From the NCBI GenBank assembly GCA_904063045.1, contig CAJFCJ010000001.1, positions 3,231,501 to 3,295,500 of the forward strand: DNA of 64,000 nt, given 5' to 3'. This DNA comes from Dimorphilus gyrociliatus (lineage: Eukaryota; Annelida; Polychaeta; Dinophilidae). This document shows positions 37,271-50,000 of the stretch, piece by piece (positions within the stretch are counted from its first letter, which is position 1; each line of letters begins with the position of its first letter). Made by a program: the position numbers and the translations under genes. Below the pieces are notes generated by a model. The model saw only the letters and a program-made list of their open reading frames with translations. It searched no databases and was not told where the DNA came from.

Positions 37271-38485
37271 GTAGTTTATCCAATGATGTGTTCCTTCTCT
37301 GCATCTTATTTTCATGTTGTTGACTATATTTATTCATAGAGTATCTTAATATTTTATCTTGCCTATTTTACACTTTGTCGAGCAAATACACTAATATTTA
37401 ATGAAGCAATATGTCAATTAAACTTAAGTATATTATTAGATAATTAAACAAATTCTATATTAACAATTTTATTTCTTCGTTTTAGTCGTTTAATGCTCTT
37501 TAAAAATTAAATAATACAGACTTTATTAGATGAAAGTAGCACTATTCTGAAAATATTAACCTAGAAAAGAGGTAAACATGCCATCTACAGTCTATGCTGA
37601 GCTTTACATTTAGTATACCAGAAAAGAGTTAAATAACAGAATTTAAGGTTTTAGTATTTTCTAATGTATCCTTTAAATTGTAATTAGATAGTCTACTGTA
37701 TTCGAAGTTGGCGTAATGAGGAGAGGGAGAATTAAAAAAAAAACTTGGTCTTTGTGATAGCGAGGATGTATAGTTTTTTTAGTTCAAAAATCTAATAAAA
37801 AAGAAAAGAAGAAAGAAAGAGATAGATAGATTGATAGATAGATAGATAGAGGTACGTACACGATAAAGGTAACTAATTCTGTTTTGTATGGTTTCAATAA
37901 TTATAGGTACAAAGACTTGAGAATGTACTGTTACTTCAAAAAAATTACAAGAAAATGATGTATTAATAGCACCAATATATCCGTTAGTATGTATATATTA
38001 ATTTATTTACTGCAGACTGCAAGACGATAGTAGTCTAATGATTTAAATACAAAAGAGAGGGATACCTTACTACTGCATAGTTTATTAATAAAATTCTTAT
38101 TTAAATACAGAAATATAGAGTTCTTTGTAATATTCCAAGAAAATATAATAAAAACATTCACTCTTATTGAAGGTCTTTTTTTAAGCTAGTACAGTATGAA
38201 GTAACACGAAGTTGTGTCTTCTTAGTCTAAACAATTGTATGTATTTAACTCTGCTACATTCTTTATGAATATATTGAAATTACTTTACCGATTTCTTCAT
38301 AATACAGAAGCCGTTTAAATACTGCAAAGATTGTTTTAAGTATAGTAGAAAGAACATTGAAGGAAATAATAAAACACTTGGTGATATAAGCAAAATAGTC
38401 AACCAATAGCAAAGTATTAAACAACTCAACGCTCTCACTCTGTCTCTCTGTCTCTCACAAACTCTCTATCATCTTCTTGGTTAAC
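37271..38485. other. Intergenic region C4-C5
   Basis: AT-rich with a purine-rich stretch and GATA-type repeats near 37800-37850. No gene seen. Confidence 0.6.
38399..38409 (+). promoter_or_regulatory. CCAAT box of receptor C5
   Basis: TCAACCAATAG lies about 80 bases before the C5 ATG, the same word as upstream of C2 and (inverted) C3. Confidence 0.55.
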
Positions 38486-41400
38486 ATGTCAAGATTTATC
38501 CTGACCATAATTTCCTTCCACTTTATTCTTCAATTAATTCATTGTCTAAGCATCAAGAGGATTCAAGATAATAGTAAAATAATTACAAATGAAATTCAAT
38601 TAGCGGATATTAACATTGCGGTCTTGTCAACTGTTAGAGAACAGCCTTCAAAAAATAGCTGTAACGTTAAAAACTCTGCAATCAGCTCAAGATTCTTACA
38701 GAGCTTATATCTTGTAAAGAAAGGAATCGATGATGTTAATAGAGATGATAGTTTTCTTCCAAACATAACAATTGGATATGTTTTTATCGATACCTGTAAT
38801 TTGGTACCAAAAACTATTAAACATTCCGTTCAATTAATACCAAGAGTTAACGATCAAACATGCTCAAAGAGTAACCAAGAAATGGAGTATTTCGACATTC
38901 AAGCTGTAATTGCTTCAATAAGTAGTTCTGAATCAGTTCAATTATCATCTTTATTAAGTAGATTCAATATTCCTCAAATAAGTCCCATGTCAACAAGCGA
39001 CGATTTAAGCGATAAAGTAAGATATGAATACTTTACTCGAATTGTTAGTCCAGACAGATTTCAAGCTGAAGCTCTAACTGACTTTATCCTGGAATATCAC
39101 TGGAATTACGTATCAATACTATTTATTGAAGGAAGTTACGGAGAGAATGGAGCAAAACAACTGAGAAAATTGTCTTCCATAAAAGGCATTTGTATTGCTG
39201 TTGATGAAATGATCTCTTTGGATAATTCTATCGAAGATATAGAAAAAGCTGTAAAAAAAATTTCAAACCATCCTAATGCCGAAATAATTATCATATTCTT
39301 ATATCCAGGAGAAACAAAGATGCTGTATGATCAATTAGAAAAAGCCCAGCTTCTCAATATTAAATATGTTTTAGCGTCTGATGGAATGAGTTTTATTCAA
39401 ATACCAAGCGTTCTAGAAAAACGCGTATATAATACTTTCGGTATAGCTTTCCAGTATCGAAATGTTCCAGGATCCTTTGAGTTTCTAACAACTATAAATC
39501 CTGTAAGAAACCCAAACCTTCTTTACATAAATGATTATTGGAGTAGACTCTTTGATTGTACTTGGGAGAGAAATAATAACACTTCAAAAAAACTATGCGA
39601 TCCAGAAACAAATCTTACAGCAGCAAACTTTCAAATTGCAGCTGACTCTTTGGAATACGATTGCTTTCTTGTATTAATTAAAGCAATAAATAGAGTGATT
39701 CAAAGATTTTGTCCTGGTATATCGAGATCGAAAGTTCGAAATTGTGTGACTGGACAGAGGCTTTTAAAAGAGATACGAACTGGTTCGTTCAATACAACTC
39801 TTGGAAATATACAGTTTGATAAAAATGGGGATGTTTACGGTGGATATAATCTCGTTCAATATACTCACAATGGTAAATGGAATGTTGTCGGTCGTTGGAG
39901 CAGGGAGAAGCCTGGCGTAGAACCTCTCGAAAAAATCATATGGCCAGAATCATATGTTCCAGTTTCAGTGTGCAGCAAGCCATGTCCACCAAAGCATTAT
40001 TTTATCCAAAAGGCGGTGGTATGTTGTTGGGACTGTCGGAAGTGTCGAAACAATGAAATCGTTATTGACAATCGGACTGGATGCGAAGAGTGTCCCGAGT
40101 TTTTTTGGCCAGATAGAGAAGCGTTGAAATGCGTGGCTATAGAAGCTGACTACCTAAAGTGGTCTGATTTTGAAAGCGTCATAATATTGGCATCAGGCAT
40201 TGTAGGTCTGATTTGCGCATCACTTGTCTCTTTAATAATGATAGTGAAAAGAAGAGAAAAGCTAATACGAGCATCATCACTTCCTCTGACATCGATTATT
40301 CTATTCGCAATAAAGTTGAGTTTATTGACAACGTTTTTCTTTCTGATGAAGCCAAGCGATGGAATTTGTGGAGTGAATAGATACCTTTTTAGTATATCGA
40401 ATACTTTGATATACGCTCCAATAATAATGAAGACAAATCGAGTTTATAGAATATTCGCCTCTGCAAGAAAAGGCAATCAAACAACCAAGTTGATCAGCAA
40501 CCAATTTCAAATTGTTATGGCCATTTTTATTGTCTTTATTCAAGTGAGTGTTTTTCTTTTCCTTGTTGTTTCTTTCGTTTTTCTTTTTATCATTACTTTT
40601 ATTTTTTCTTTACCTTTTCCTCCTCCTCCTCCTCCTTCTTCTTCTTCGTTTACTTTTTTCCTTCTTCCTCTTTTTTTACTTTTTCTTCTCTTCCTTTCCT
40701 CCTCCTCTCTCTCCTATTTTCCTTTTCTTCCCTCTTCTCCTTCTTCCTTTCCTCCTCCTCTCTCTCCTACTTTCCTTTTCTTCCCTCTTCTCCTTCTTCC
40801 TTTCCTCCTCCTCTCTCTCCTACTTTCCTTTTCTTCCCTCTTCTCCTTCTTCCTTTCCTCCTCCTCTCTCTCCTACTTTCCTTTTCTTCCCTCTTCTCCT
40901 TCTTCCTTTCCTCCTCCTCTCTCTCCTACTTTCCTTTTCTTCCCTCTTCTCCTTCTTCCTTTCCTCCTCCTCTCTCTCCTACTTTCCTTTTCTTCCCTCT
41001 TCTCCTTCTTCCTTTCCTCCTCCTACTTCTCCTACTTTCCTTTTCTTCCCTCTTCTCCTTCTTCCTTTTCTCCTCCCTCTCCTTCTCCCTCTCACTCTTC
41101 TACTAGCTTAATATAAACAGAATTTATTTCGAGTCATCGAGTACACTTATTGCTATTCCGCTCCTCTTGTACAAAACAGATGATTTTGATGGTTCTATCG
41201 ACGATAATATCCGGAAACGAGGCGTCTTTGAAACAAAAAGTACGAACAGAAGATTATGTGGAATTGCATTGCAACTTACCACTGAAGGGCTTTCTGCCCT
41301 GTTTATCCTACAATATTTTGTTGGCGGCAATATCTTCATATTATGGATTTCTGACTAGAAAACTGCCAGAGAATTTTAATGAGGCGTCCTATATTTTCGT

Positions 41401-41635
41401 ATCAGTTTCAACAACATTTTTCGTTTGGTTAGTTCTACTTCCAGTGTATTTTACAACCGAAATAACAAAATATCAATCGTTGATATTAGCGGCCACATGT
41501 TTATTAAATTCTTTGATTACGCTTTTCTGTCTGTTTGCACCGAAACTATATGCCCTGTGGTTCATTGACGAAAATGATATACGATTTGTTTTTACCACAA
41601 GTTCAAATAGAGTAAGTACAAGTACAGCGGAATAG
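38486..41635 (+). CDS. Class C GPCR, mGluR-like receptor C5, two exons
   Basis: Exons 38486-40543 and 41180-41635 encode about 837 residues; the 636-bp intron (GTGAGT...AAAACAG) is filled by a minisatellite. The ATG at 38486 starts a signal peptide (FILTIISFHFILQLIHC). All five mGluR-type amino-acid-contact positions look kept: SSSES, STSDDLSD, SPDRFQ, EGSYGENG and ASDG. The mGluR Arg that binds the distal acid group of glutamate appears replaced near FLQSLYLVKK (alignment by eye), so glutamate itself may not be the ligand. From 39758 to the C-terminus the sequence is nearly identical to C2, with a few substitutions such as LKCVAI for LECVAI beside the conserved Cys. Confidence 0.93.
40712..41082. 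repeat. 53-bp minisatellite, 7 copies, in the C5 intron
   Basis: Units start at 40712, 40765, 40818, 40871, 40924, 40977 and 41030. The C5 intron is 212 bp longer than the C2 intron, which is exactly four units. Confidence 0.92.
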
Positions 41636-42692
41636 ACCACAGCAGGAGGAAAGGTAATTAATGCAATACAAGAAAAGAACCTGTCTATTATCGTACAAAC
41701 GATGTAAGTAATATTTTACATACGAGACCAACTGTTAAATGAAATACTGCAACATTCTACTGTATATGGATATGTTTTACATAATCCAATAGTTATCATA
41801 ATAAAATTACAAAGACTATACTTAAAGATTATTTTTGTTCTCGAGACACTTTTTCTGGTTGCTTTAAGAAAAAAAGAGAAATTTAGTGCCTGGAAGACAT
41901 TTAATCCTTGAATTATTTTGATGGAAAGATCAAATCAAAAATGTAATTTCTCTGTGTTTTTCTTTTTGATATTTTTTATCTACGTTCAGTTTATATAAGA
42001 TCTATAACAAAGAGAGAAAATCAGAAAGAGTTTTTAAAACGTTTACAGACTCCCCGTCTTTTTCTCTATCCATGTATCATCAGCCTTCCTATTTATCTAT
42101 GATCTATCTTTCTCTCTGTTTTTTTTTTGTAACAGAAAAAAAATTAAAGAAGGAGATATTGTAAGAAGTTCAAACATGGAAAGACTACACATTCATGTGA
42201 TTAATAGAAATAACATGTTTCCTTTTTCTTTTTCACTCTTTTTTGTTATTTAACAACGATTAATGTGCATCCCTCTACTTTTCTCTCTATCTGTCTGTAT
42301 GTCTGCCTGTCTGTCTACTTTTCTCTGTCTCTTTACATGCTCTACCTTAAGTTAAACACTTTTATATGCATTTTAAAAGGTTACTTATATGTCATTTTTT
42401 ATTAAATATAGCTTTGCTTTTATTCCCTTCCCCTTCTCGTACATTTGATATATTAGCCTGTGTCTGTTACATGAAATGTTGTGTTATTGAGAAGTACCAT
42501 CTAAAGTGAATTAGCTGTATATTGTGTAACAATAAACTATATTTATATTGCTATATAAAGTAAAGCTTGTCCTAAATTGAGAATAATTAAAGCATATAAG
42601 AAAAAATAAGTTGCAATACTTAAAGAACGTCAATGATATATTTCTGAGAAATTCTATAAGGTGTATTAATGACATGCTAAGGTGATATACTA
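41636..42692. other. Intergenic region between C5 and the apple-domain gene
   Basis: AT-rich with TCTG-type simple repeats near 42285-42330. No gene seen. It holds the 3' ends of two convergent genes. Confidence 0.6.
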
Positions 42693-44322
42693 TCAAGCTT
42701 TTCTCATTGATGTTCCTCCCGGTAACAATTGAGTAGCTTGACTGTCTTTAATTACTTCTATTCCGGATAGTTGAAAGTCTTTATTATTTGGATCAAAGAC
42801 CTAATAAAAAAACAAAAGAGTTTTAATAAATTTTATAAAACAATTAGCGAATAATTCAATCTTTTACTCTTATTTTCATTTCCGGTGTACTCTTTTCCAC
42901 TTCGCAAGAATAGACGCATGCTTTTTCTCCTTGTTTTGCGCTTGATCCCATTGGTTTACAAGACTTAAATACGGTATCTCCATGCCCAAAATCCATAATA
43001 ACATAATGTTCGCTTCTCGTACAAGGTGTTACAATTACAGTTATTTTACGTTCAACGTCTTGAAAGCTAAGATTAAGCTATTGAGATTTCAAAGATAAAG
43101 AATCTAGTAGCATCACTTTAAAGATTAAAATTACCGTAAAACAATTTAATAAATTACTTCCATTAATCTCAAGAAAAGTTTTAGGATTGTTATCTTTAAG
43201 AGCTGTAATGTCTAAATCTTGCTCTTTCATTTGGTATTTGGAGCAAACTCCAAGGCATCCGGATGAAAAAAAGACTTTTACAGGTATCCTCATCTCTAAT
43301 TAACAGAATGACAACCATGAATTATGTAAAAGGTTTTATAAGTAATATAATGTGTTATAAGTTTCTTTAAGAACTATATTCGTAATAGTTACGCAACTAT
43401 AAAAACATACCTGGAGGATTGCAGTTCTTTTTAAGCCATAGAATACCGCAATTGTTGTCATTCTTATCAATAAATTCCGTAATTTTAAAATCACCTTTCG
43501 TTATTTGTCTGTTATATAGAACGCACATTTGCTGTTTTTCTATTAAAACTAAGCTAAAACAAGGTACAGTATTATCGCAAGTTTGAAAGCATCTATCCTG
43601 AAATTTTCCATAGTTTTCCGTAGAATTAGAAGTAAGTATGGCGACAATATTAGCATCTTTTTCACTAGGAATCGAGACGAATCTATGCCTCTCGTAATAG
43701 CATTTATCTAGAAAAGAATAAATAGAATATGTATATTCATTATAATTTTTAAACTGTCTTAGTATACCACACGATTCCTTTTCTTTATATATGACGTTGT
43801 AATTTACTCCTGATTCGTGATTAAGCATATTCTTCCCATTTAAAGAGTTCCTTTGGAATTTTTTATTAAATAAAAAGCACGCAGTTGTCTCTTTTAATAC
43901 TTTATAAATGTATGAGAAACAATCTACAAAAAACAGGTTCAATTAGGTAAATTAATATTTCTTATCCTTCCTAAATTTGACCTTTAACCTTGTCTTTGAT
44001 CGCATTTTTCCATACAATTATTTTCTGTTAGGCGATGTAAAGGCCATTCTCCACCAACTTTGAAACTTTTAAAAGGTGGAAATTTTGGGTCAGGTACAAA
44101 ACTCTTTTTCGTATATTCGCATTTATTCCCTATTATTCAACACAGAAAATATAATGTAGTATAAAGAAAGTAGCATACATATATATATATATAATCCTTA
44201 CACAGTTTGGCTTCCGGTTTAATAAATGTATTAGTATTTATATTAGCATTAGAAACCGCTTTCTGTCCATTGATTGATAATAATAACATAGGAAATATTC
44301 TGAAAAAGGTAACATCAACCAT
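42693..44322 (-). CDS. Secreted protein with two PAN/apple-like domains and a possible jelly-roll C-terminus
   Basis: Six exons on the minus strand: 44322-44202, 44129-43989, 43923-43411, 43295-43135, 43077-42868 and 42800-42693. All join in frame at GT-AG sites and give about 417 residues. A signal peptide (FFRIFPMLLLSING) is followed by a first Cys-rich unit (NNCMEKCDQRQGDCFSYIY, later TACFLFN) and a second (DRCFQTCDNTVPCFSLVL, QQMCVLYN). The C..C....CF.....C.L pattern is typical of PAN/apple domains, which bind proteins or sugars. The C-terminal 150 residues (ITALKDNNPKTF, then VTPC, FKSC, KACVYSCEV) are beta-rich and resemble galactose-binding jelly-roll (fucolectin/F5-8C-like) domains, but that is only a suggestion. 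Role inferred: extracellular recognition or adhesion. Confidence 0.75.
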
Positions 44323-45033
44323 TATTCCGTTATAAATACTGTATAACTTAAACAGTCTATATTAAAATAAATAGTACGAACAACATTGTGTAACAGATGT
44401 AAATAGAGAAAATAGTAAAAAAGAACGACAAGCTAAAAACAAGGGGCGTCTGTGTATTTTCTCTTGTTTTTTTCACAAGGTGAAAGATTCGGATTAACGA
44501 TAAAACTTAATCCTCATATGCGTAAAAAGTAATGGGTAGATTTTCAACTAACACTTGTTAATAGTAGTAAAGTTTGTAAAAACAACACCTGTTATTGCTG
44601 GTTGTTAAATTGTATTAAAGGTTTTTTTGAACTATATAATATCATAAGAACAAAGACTATTAACGATTAAGTGTCGCTTTTCTCACGTTTTTATGATAGA
44701 AAGATAGAAGATACACTGATATCGTCAAAATTAGAAATTTTGTTTTTTACTTTGTAAGATAAGTCAGAAGTAACAAAATATTTTCTTTGAACTTTTAACA
44801 GTTGCATTGTCAAATGAATTCTCTTATTTATCATCAGACAGTTTATGTTATTTATAAAAAGATACAATATACTTATAGTCCTATTATACGCATGAACGCA
44901 CATATCCAGACGAAAGTAGGACTTTAATTAACAACATCTTTTCTTTTATCATGGACTTTTAGGCTTACTTTGATAAAGTAACTTTTATAAATTGAGGTTC
45001 AAAATTATTAATTTATTACCAAAGTTGAATAAG
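44323..45033. other. Divergent intergenic region
   Basis: Separates the start of the minus-strand apple-domain gene from the start of the plus-strand LECT2-like gene, so both promoters should lie here. No further gene seen; the minus-strand frame at 44691-44903 has no supporting feature. Confidence 0.55.
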
Positions 45034-45879
45034 ATGCTAAAGTATATCATTCTCCTTTCTACCCTTATTAATGTCGCATTCTGCAGAGACTGCGTCTGTA
45101 GTACTGGAACGACATTGAATATCAGAAGTAGTCCTTCTACTTCTGGAACAGTCCTTGGACAGATAGTTAGAGATACCTGCCTAGAGTATATTTCTACTAG
45201 TGGAGGATGGGATGAAGTCTTCTTCAATGGCGATGTAAATTGTTTTCCTCTTATATTCTATTTACTTTGTTTGTTCAACTTAATATTCAATTTTCAAACA
45301 TTGTAGAGCGCTTATGTTTCAAGTCAATTCACCACCACACCTCGCTTATGCACGGCTGATTGTATGAGTGAAAGTATTTGCAGTGCATATTCTTACAATA
45401 CGGCCAGACATTGTGACGGAAATGGCTGTGGTCATTACGGTGCTCCTCGAGGCAGTCGTCGACATAACGGAATTGACCTTCGTTGCGAAGCAGATTCCGA
45501 TATTTATGCCCCATTTCCAGGAACTATTGTAAGGAGGTCGAGACCATATCCAGATAATAGGTGTTGCAATGACGGTCTACATTATAGAGGAATCGGAGCC
45601 TGGTCAGGTAATTATGAGTTTTTTAATATTATATTATAAATCTAATAGATTATACTCGACTTTTTTCTCTGAATTACAGAATACGAATTTTCCATTTGGT
45701 ACAACAAAATGGTTCCCAACGGAATCGGAAAGACATTTTCAACCGGTGACAAAATTGGTACACATATAGGTCTTCATTGCTCTGGTTGCTATTCCCTGGC
45801 TATGACAGATCATTCCCACTTTCAATTATATAAAAATGGTGTCATAGTTAATCCAACTGAATACGTAATGTGCCAATAA
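45034..45879 (+). CDS. Secreted SH3b + LECT2/M23-like metallopeptidase-fold protein
   Basis: Exons 45034-45234, 45307-45607 and 45680-45879 (two 72-bp introns) encode about 233 residues. ATG 45034 starts a signal peptide (YIILLSTLINVAFC). Next comes an SH3b domain with the signature LNIRSSPSTSGTVLGQI and GDSAYVSSQF, usual in cell-wall binding. The C-terminal domain matches vertebrate LECT2: CDGNGCGHYGAPRGS, RRHNGIDLRC and DIYAPFPGTIV, with HNGID supplying the His and Asp of the HxxxD zinc site and DHSHFQLY the HxH motif of M23 peptidases. LECT2 itself is a chemotactic hepatokine; M23 enzymes cut peptidoglycan. Here the full metal-site set and the SH3b domain make an antibacterial or bacterial-recognition role attractive, but activity is inferred. 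The introns show it is a resident eukaryotic gene. Confidence 0.9.
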
Positions 45880-45880
45880 A
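45875..45880 (+). terminator. Polyadenylation signal overlapping the stop of the LECT2-like gene
   Basis: AATAAA overlaps the TAA stop codon. A second AATAAA follows near 45929, so the 3' untranslated region is probably very short. Confidence 0.5.
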
Positions 45881-46978
45881 AATAATTACTATTAAACTGT
45901 ATGAAAACAAAAATAAACCAGATGTTCAATAAAAAATGATATCTCTCTATTAATAGAAAACAGAAAAGAAAACTTAATCTTAAGAAATAGATATCATACC
46001 ATTAAGATATGGAATGAAAGTTAAATATTTTTTCAATATGTCAGTAATACAACTACAACTATGTTGTTTTATTCGAATTGTGTTTTTTTTTTCAATTTCT
46101 TTGTAATCAGTTAATAAAGAATGAAGTAAAAAACAATCCTTGACCGCTTTTCTCTAGTTTAACAGAATGTTTTACATACTGAAACGAATTCTCACTAATA
46201 GTAGTAATCTTGCATATATGAAATTTGCACGTTTAACCTTCGATTTTCCCTCTAAATCTTAGTGAGAATGAATAAAACGCATGTAGATATTTCTTTATTT
46301 TTCATTCTTCCCTATTTTTCAACAATTAAATAGTTTAGTCTATGAAGCACTTTCAGATACTTAGAGAAAGTTCATCAAATACTTTATTATATTTTTCCCA
46401 CCCATTTAGAAAATACATTTAATATCAATGTAATGATATCATTTCCTTTAGTTTTTGAAGAAAATTCGTCAATCTTCTCTCTTCTTTATTATTTCACTCT
46501 ATTTAGACTTATTATTTATCTTTTTGCATATAAAAATGTGTACAATTATCTCAACGCCGTTTATAAAATAGACAAAGAACCTATATTTATTCTTTGTATC
46601 CTGTATATATAGTAATTATTGCTGTTTATCGTTTTTCTATTTATCACTACTATAAATACGTAGAGCAGTAGTTATGTTTATATATACTGTATATATATAT
46701 ACTGCATATACTAATATATTGACATGTATAGTTCTCCCATAACTTCCTTATATTACTAGAATAAAAAGAAAAACGATATTGATTATCTTTTACCTCAAAG
46801 GCTAAGTACTGTAAGAGTTATTGTATTATACGCAATTAAAATACAAACGTTTATGCTTGATTAATAGTAAATGAACATATCTAGTGTAGTGGATAATTTC
46901 TATCCAAACTAGAATAGAAATTGCTTAAGAACGTGAGAATCTATTATAAAAGTACGTACTGTATATCCTGTACTATAT

Positions 46979-47024
<46 letters not shown>

Positions 47025-47058
47025 AGAATGGAAAAACGATTACGAGTATAAAAAAATG
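45880..47058. other. Convergent intergenic region
   Basis: AT-rich DNA between the 3' ends of the LECT2-like gene and the NLR gene. It includes TATACTGTATA motifs near 46685 and 46970 and a (GA)14 run at 46985-47012. No gene seen. Confidence 0.6.
46985..47012. repeat. (GA)14 microsatellite
   Basis: A perfect GA run just downstream of the NLR gene stop codon. Confidence 0.95.
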
Positions 47059-50000
47059 TTAAAGTTCACAAATGAATTCTTTTAAGTCCATTTGAAAACT
47101 TGAATCATCGTCAAATTTTGCAGTTAAAGATTTTAGAATATCAATTAAAGCAATATTCAATTTCAATTGTTTTCGTCCCATTTTCCTTGATGCAATCTTC
47201 TTTAATAACTTTAAAATATCTATAAGAAAATATTGGTTATCAATGTATTTAACAGACTAACTATATTATTAATAAGTGTAACAAATATCTACCTTTTAAT
47301 AGCATTTTATCACTGTCGAACTTTTGTAATATAGGTGTAAACATTCGAATTATATTTAACTTTATCATTCTGTTTACCTCGTTTTCTTTAATAAACAATA
47401 TAGTAAAGTCTGTAAGAGATAAAGTAGATTATTAAAATAGTATTTTATAATGATATATACAAGTAAAATCAGGTAAAAAGCGTCTAATTTATTGTAATAT
47501 TCACTTACCGTTTATAAAACTCTTTAATAGAATTTCATCATTTTCTTCATAACATTCAACTAATTTATTATAAAATATATCAATTGTTTCAATATCAGTT
47601 ATTGCGTCTATTTCAATATCTGTCATTATATATTTTAATGAGAATAAACAATATGTTCTCGTAATTATATTCTGATGGCTAGCATTTTGCAATAGAAAAT
47701 CACTAATCATGTTGTTTTCGATTAGAACAATAGGATTTTTAGTTGAAGATAGTTTAAATATTAAATAAGCTACATGTTCAGTATATAAATTTTCTTTCTA
47801 GATGGAAGAAAAGAGAGAAATAATAGAAATATTATGAAAAATTAATTATTAAAGTAAATATATTTCCTTACTGAAAATTTCCTTTCAATATTCATAATTA
47901 TTGAAATTATTGTTTTATCAATCTTTAATTCATTAATTAAATCTAATCTTATCCAATTTTTTAATAGATTCATTACACTTTGTGTATAATTTTCTATTTC
48001 GTAATTTTTCATTATATTCCAATTTGGAATTTGATAGATTTGGAAAAGTTTGTTTGGAATCGATTTTTTAAACATATTTTTTATTATATCCATTGATTCT
48101 TCAGTCTTGTGATGTGAATTTATTGATGAACTTACCTTTATTATTTTATCAAGACAAGTCTGAAGAGTAACAATAGGAATAGTCTTCCGTTTCTCGATAT
48201 TTAAAATATTATTCAACGTTTCCACAATATCCTGACTATAACAGTTTACCTCTTTTACTTCTTCTTTATCTCTTGAATAAGAGGCGTTAGACGCACTTTC
48301 CTCAAATTCAATATCTGAAACTAAGCAACAATTTGAACAACATCGTTGAAAACTATGTTCAATGAGTTGAATGGTATTTATATTTATATTCATGTTTTCA
48401 AAGTTGAATAGTCTTAAACTTGGCAATAAAACAACTTGTTGAATAAGTATTAATATATTTGTATCCGATATCTTATTATCATTTAAATGAAGTTCAAGTA
48501 GACCGGTAAAACATTTGAAATAGTCGTGAATTTTTGTAATATCATTAAATTCAATTAAACAATTTGAAAATATCAATTCTTCAATAATTCCTCTCGATCC
48601 AAGGCATAAAGCTTTCAATATATTTTCAAAAGTTCCTTTTAAGACTGTGTCTGTCATATCTAAACTGTGAAGCGATGTGAAACGTTGAAGAGAATTACAA
48701 TACTTATCTTCATATTCATTCTCCTTAGTTAAGTTAAAACCAACGAATTTTAAATATTTCAATTTTGCAGTCTTATTCGAAATTGTACTTAAAAGTTCCA
48801 AATTAGAGTCTGTCGATAACGCCCCTTTAAAATTAAGTAAAGATAGATATCGTAGATTTGCGCTTATAAGACTAATAAGCATATTCGCATCAGCATCTAA
48901 GTTGACATCAGATAATTCCAAATTTCTCAAACGAGCTGTACTGCAATCTATAATAATTTATGTAAAGTACATTAAAACTATTAGAATCAAAACAGTAATA
49001 TTACAATATATTGTATATATAATAATCAATTACTTGCAGTTTTCATCAATTTTTTCCAGTTTGCATAAATTGAATGAAAGGTAAGACTAGAAATATTTGA
49101 AATAAGTAATTCTCCAATAAGCTCAAAACTGTTATCATCAATATAACAATTATAGAGCTTAAGTTCATTAATATTCTTCCAAGTTAGGATATTTTGCCAT
49201 TTTTGATAATCGACAAATATTTCATGAATTTCAAATATTTCACAATTCTTTGAAATCATTGAATGTTCACTGGAAAGGAGTTTTAAATCGCATTCCTGTT
49301 TTACTTCTAAAAGTCTAGTTGGTTGATTATCTGTATCGCTAAAGATGATTGATAGCTGTGATGAGCTTATATACTTAATATATGTTAATTGTATGTTTTT
49401 CCAAAATCTACGAATACACTTGGCTGTATAATGAAAAATTAAATTATTTAATCGATTTTCATCTTTCAATTCATTCTCTCTCCATTTGATTTCCATTTGA
49501 TGATATTTTTCGTTCATTAGTTGATTAAATAAATCGAGACATCGTTTAAAGCAATCGAAATTAATTCCACCGATAAATTGAAAGACTCTAATATATTTAC
49601 CTAATGAGTTTATATCTTGAAAACCTTTTAAAAAATTATCGAATTTTGATCGATTAACTTCAAACAAATATGTCAAATATACAGCTGCAAAATACTCTTG
49701 AACGGATGAATGTAAAAATTTCAATTCAATACTGAAATTTTCAGTTAAGGATTCTTTACAATTAACCTTTCGTATTAGATTATTTAAATTATCATAAAAG
49801 CTATCGATTGGTTCAATTAACTTCTTTTCAACGAATATAGCATTCTCACCAATATGTTTTAACGCTATTTTACCAATTATTGACTGTAATATTACTTTTA
49901 ATTCTTCTCTAGTCGTCGAAGTTTTAGTATCTTTCAAAGTTGTTTGAATTGATTTATCTAGTAGTATTTTAAATAAATCAAGTTCATTGTTTGGTAAATT

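Noticed and set aside
40712-41082. Regularly spaced repeats that could suggest a CRISPR array
   Set aside because: Units are head-to-tail without unique spacers, inside a eukaryotic intron; this is a minisatellite.
40544-41116. Same kind of tail in C5 and the 187-residue frame at 40548-41111
   Set aside because: Intron minisatellite read as protein; the real second exon starts at 41180.
47501-47710. Independent small minus-strand gene
   Set aside because: The frame is exon 3 of the NLR gene; splice phases match on both sides.
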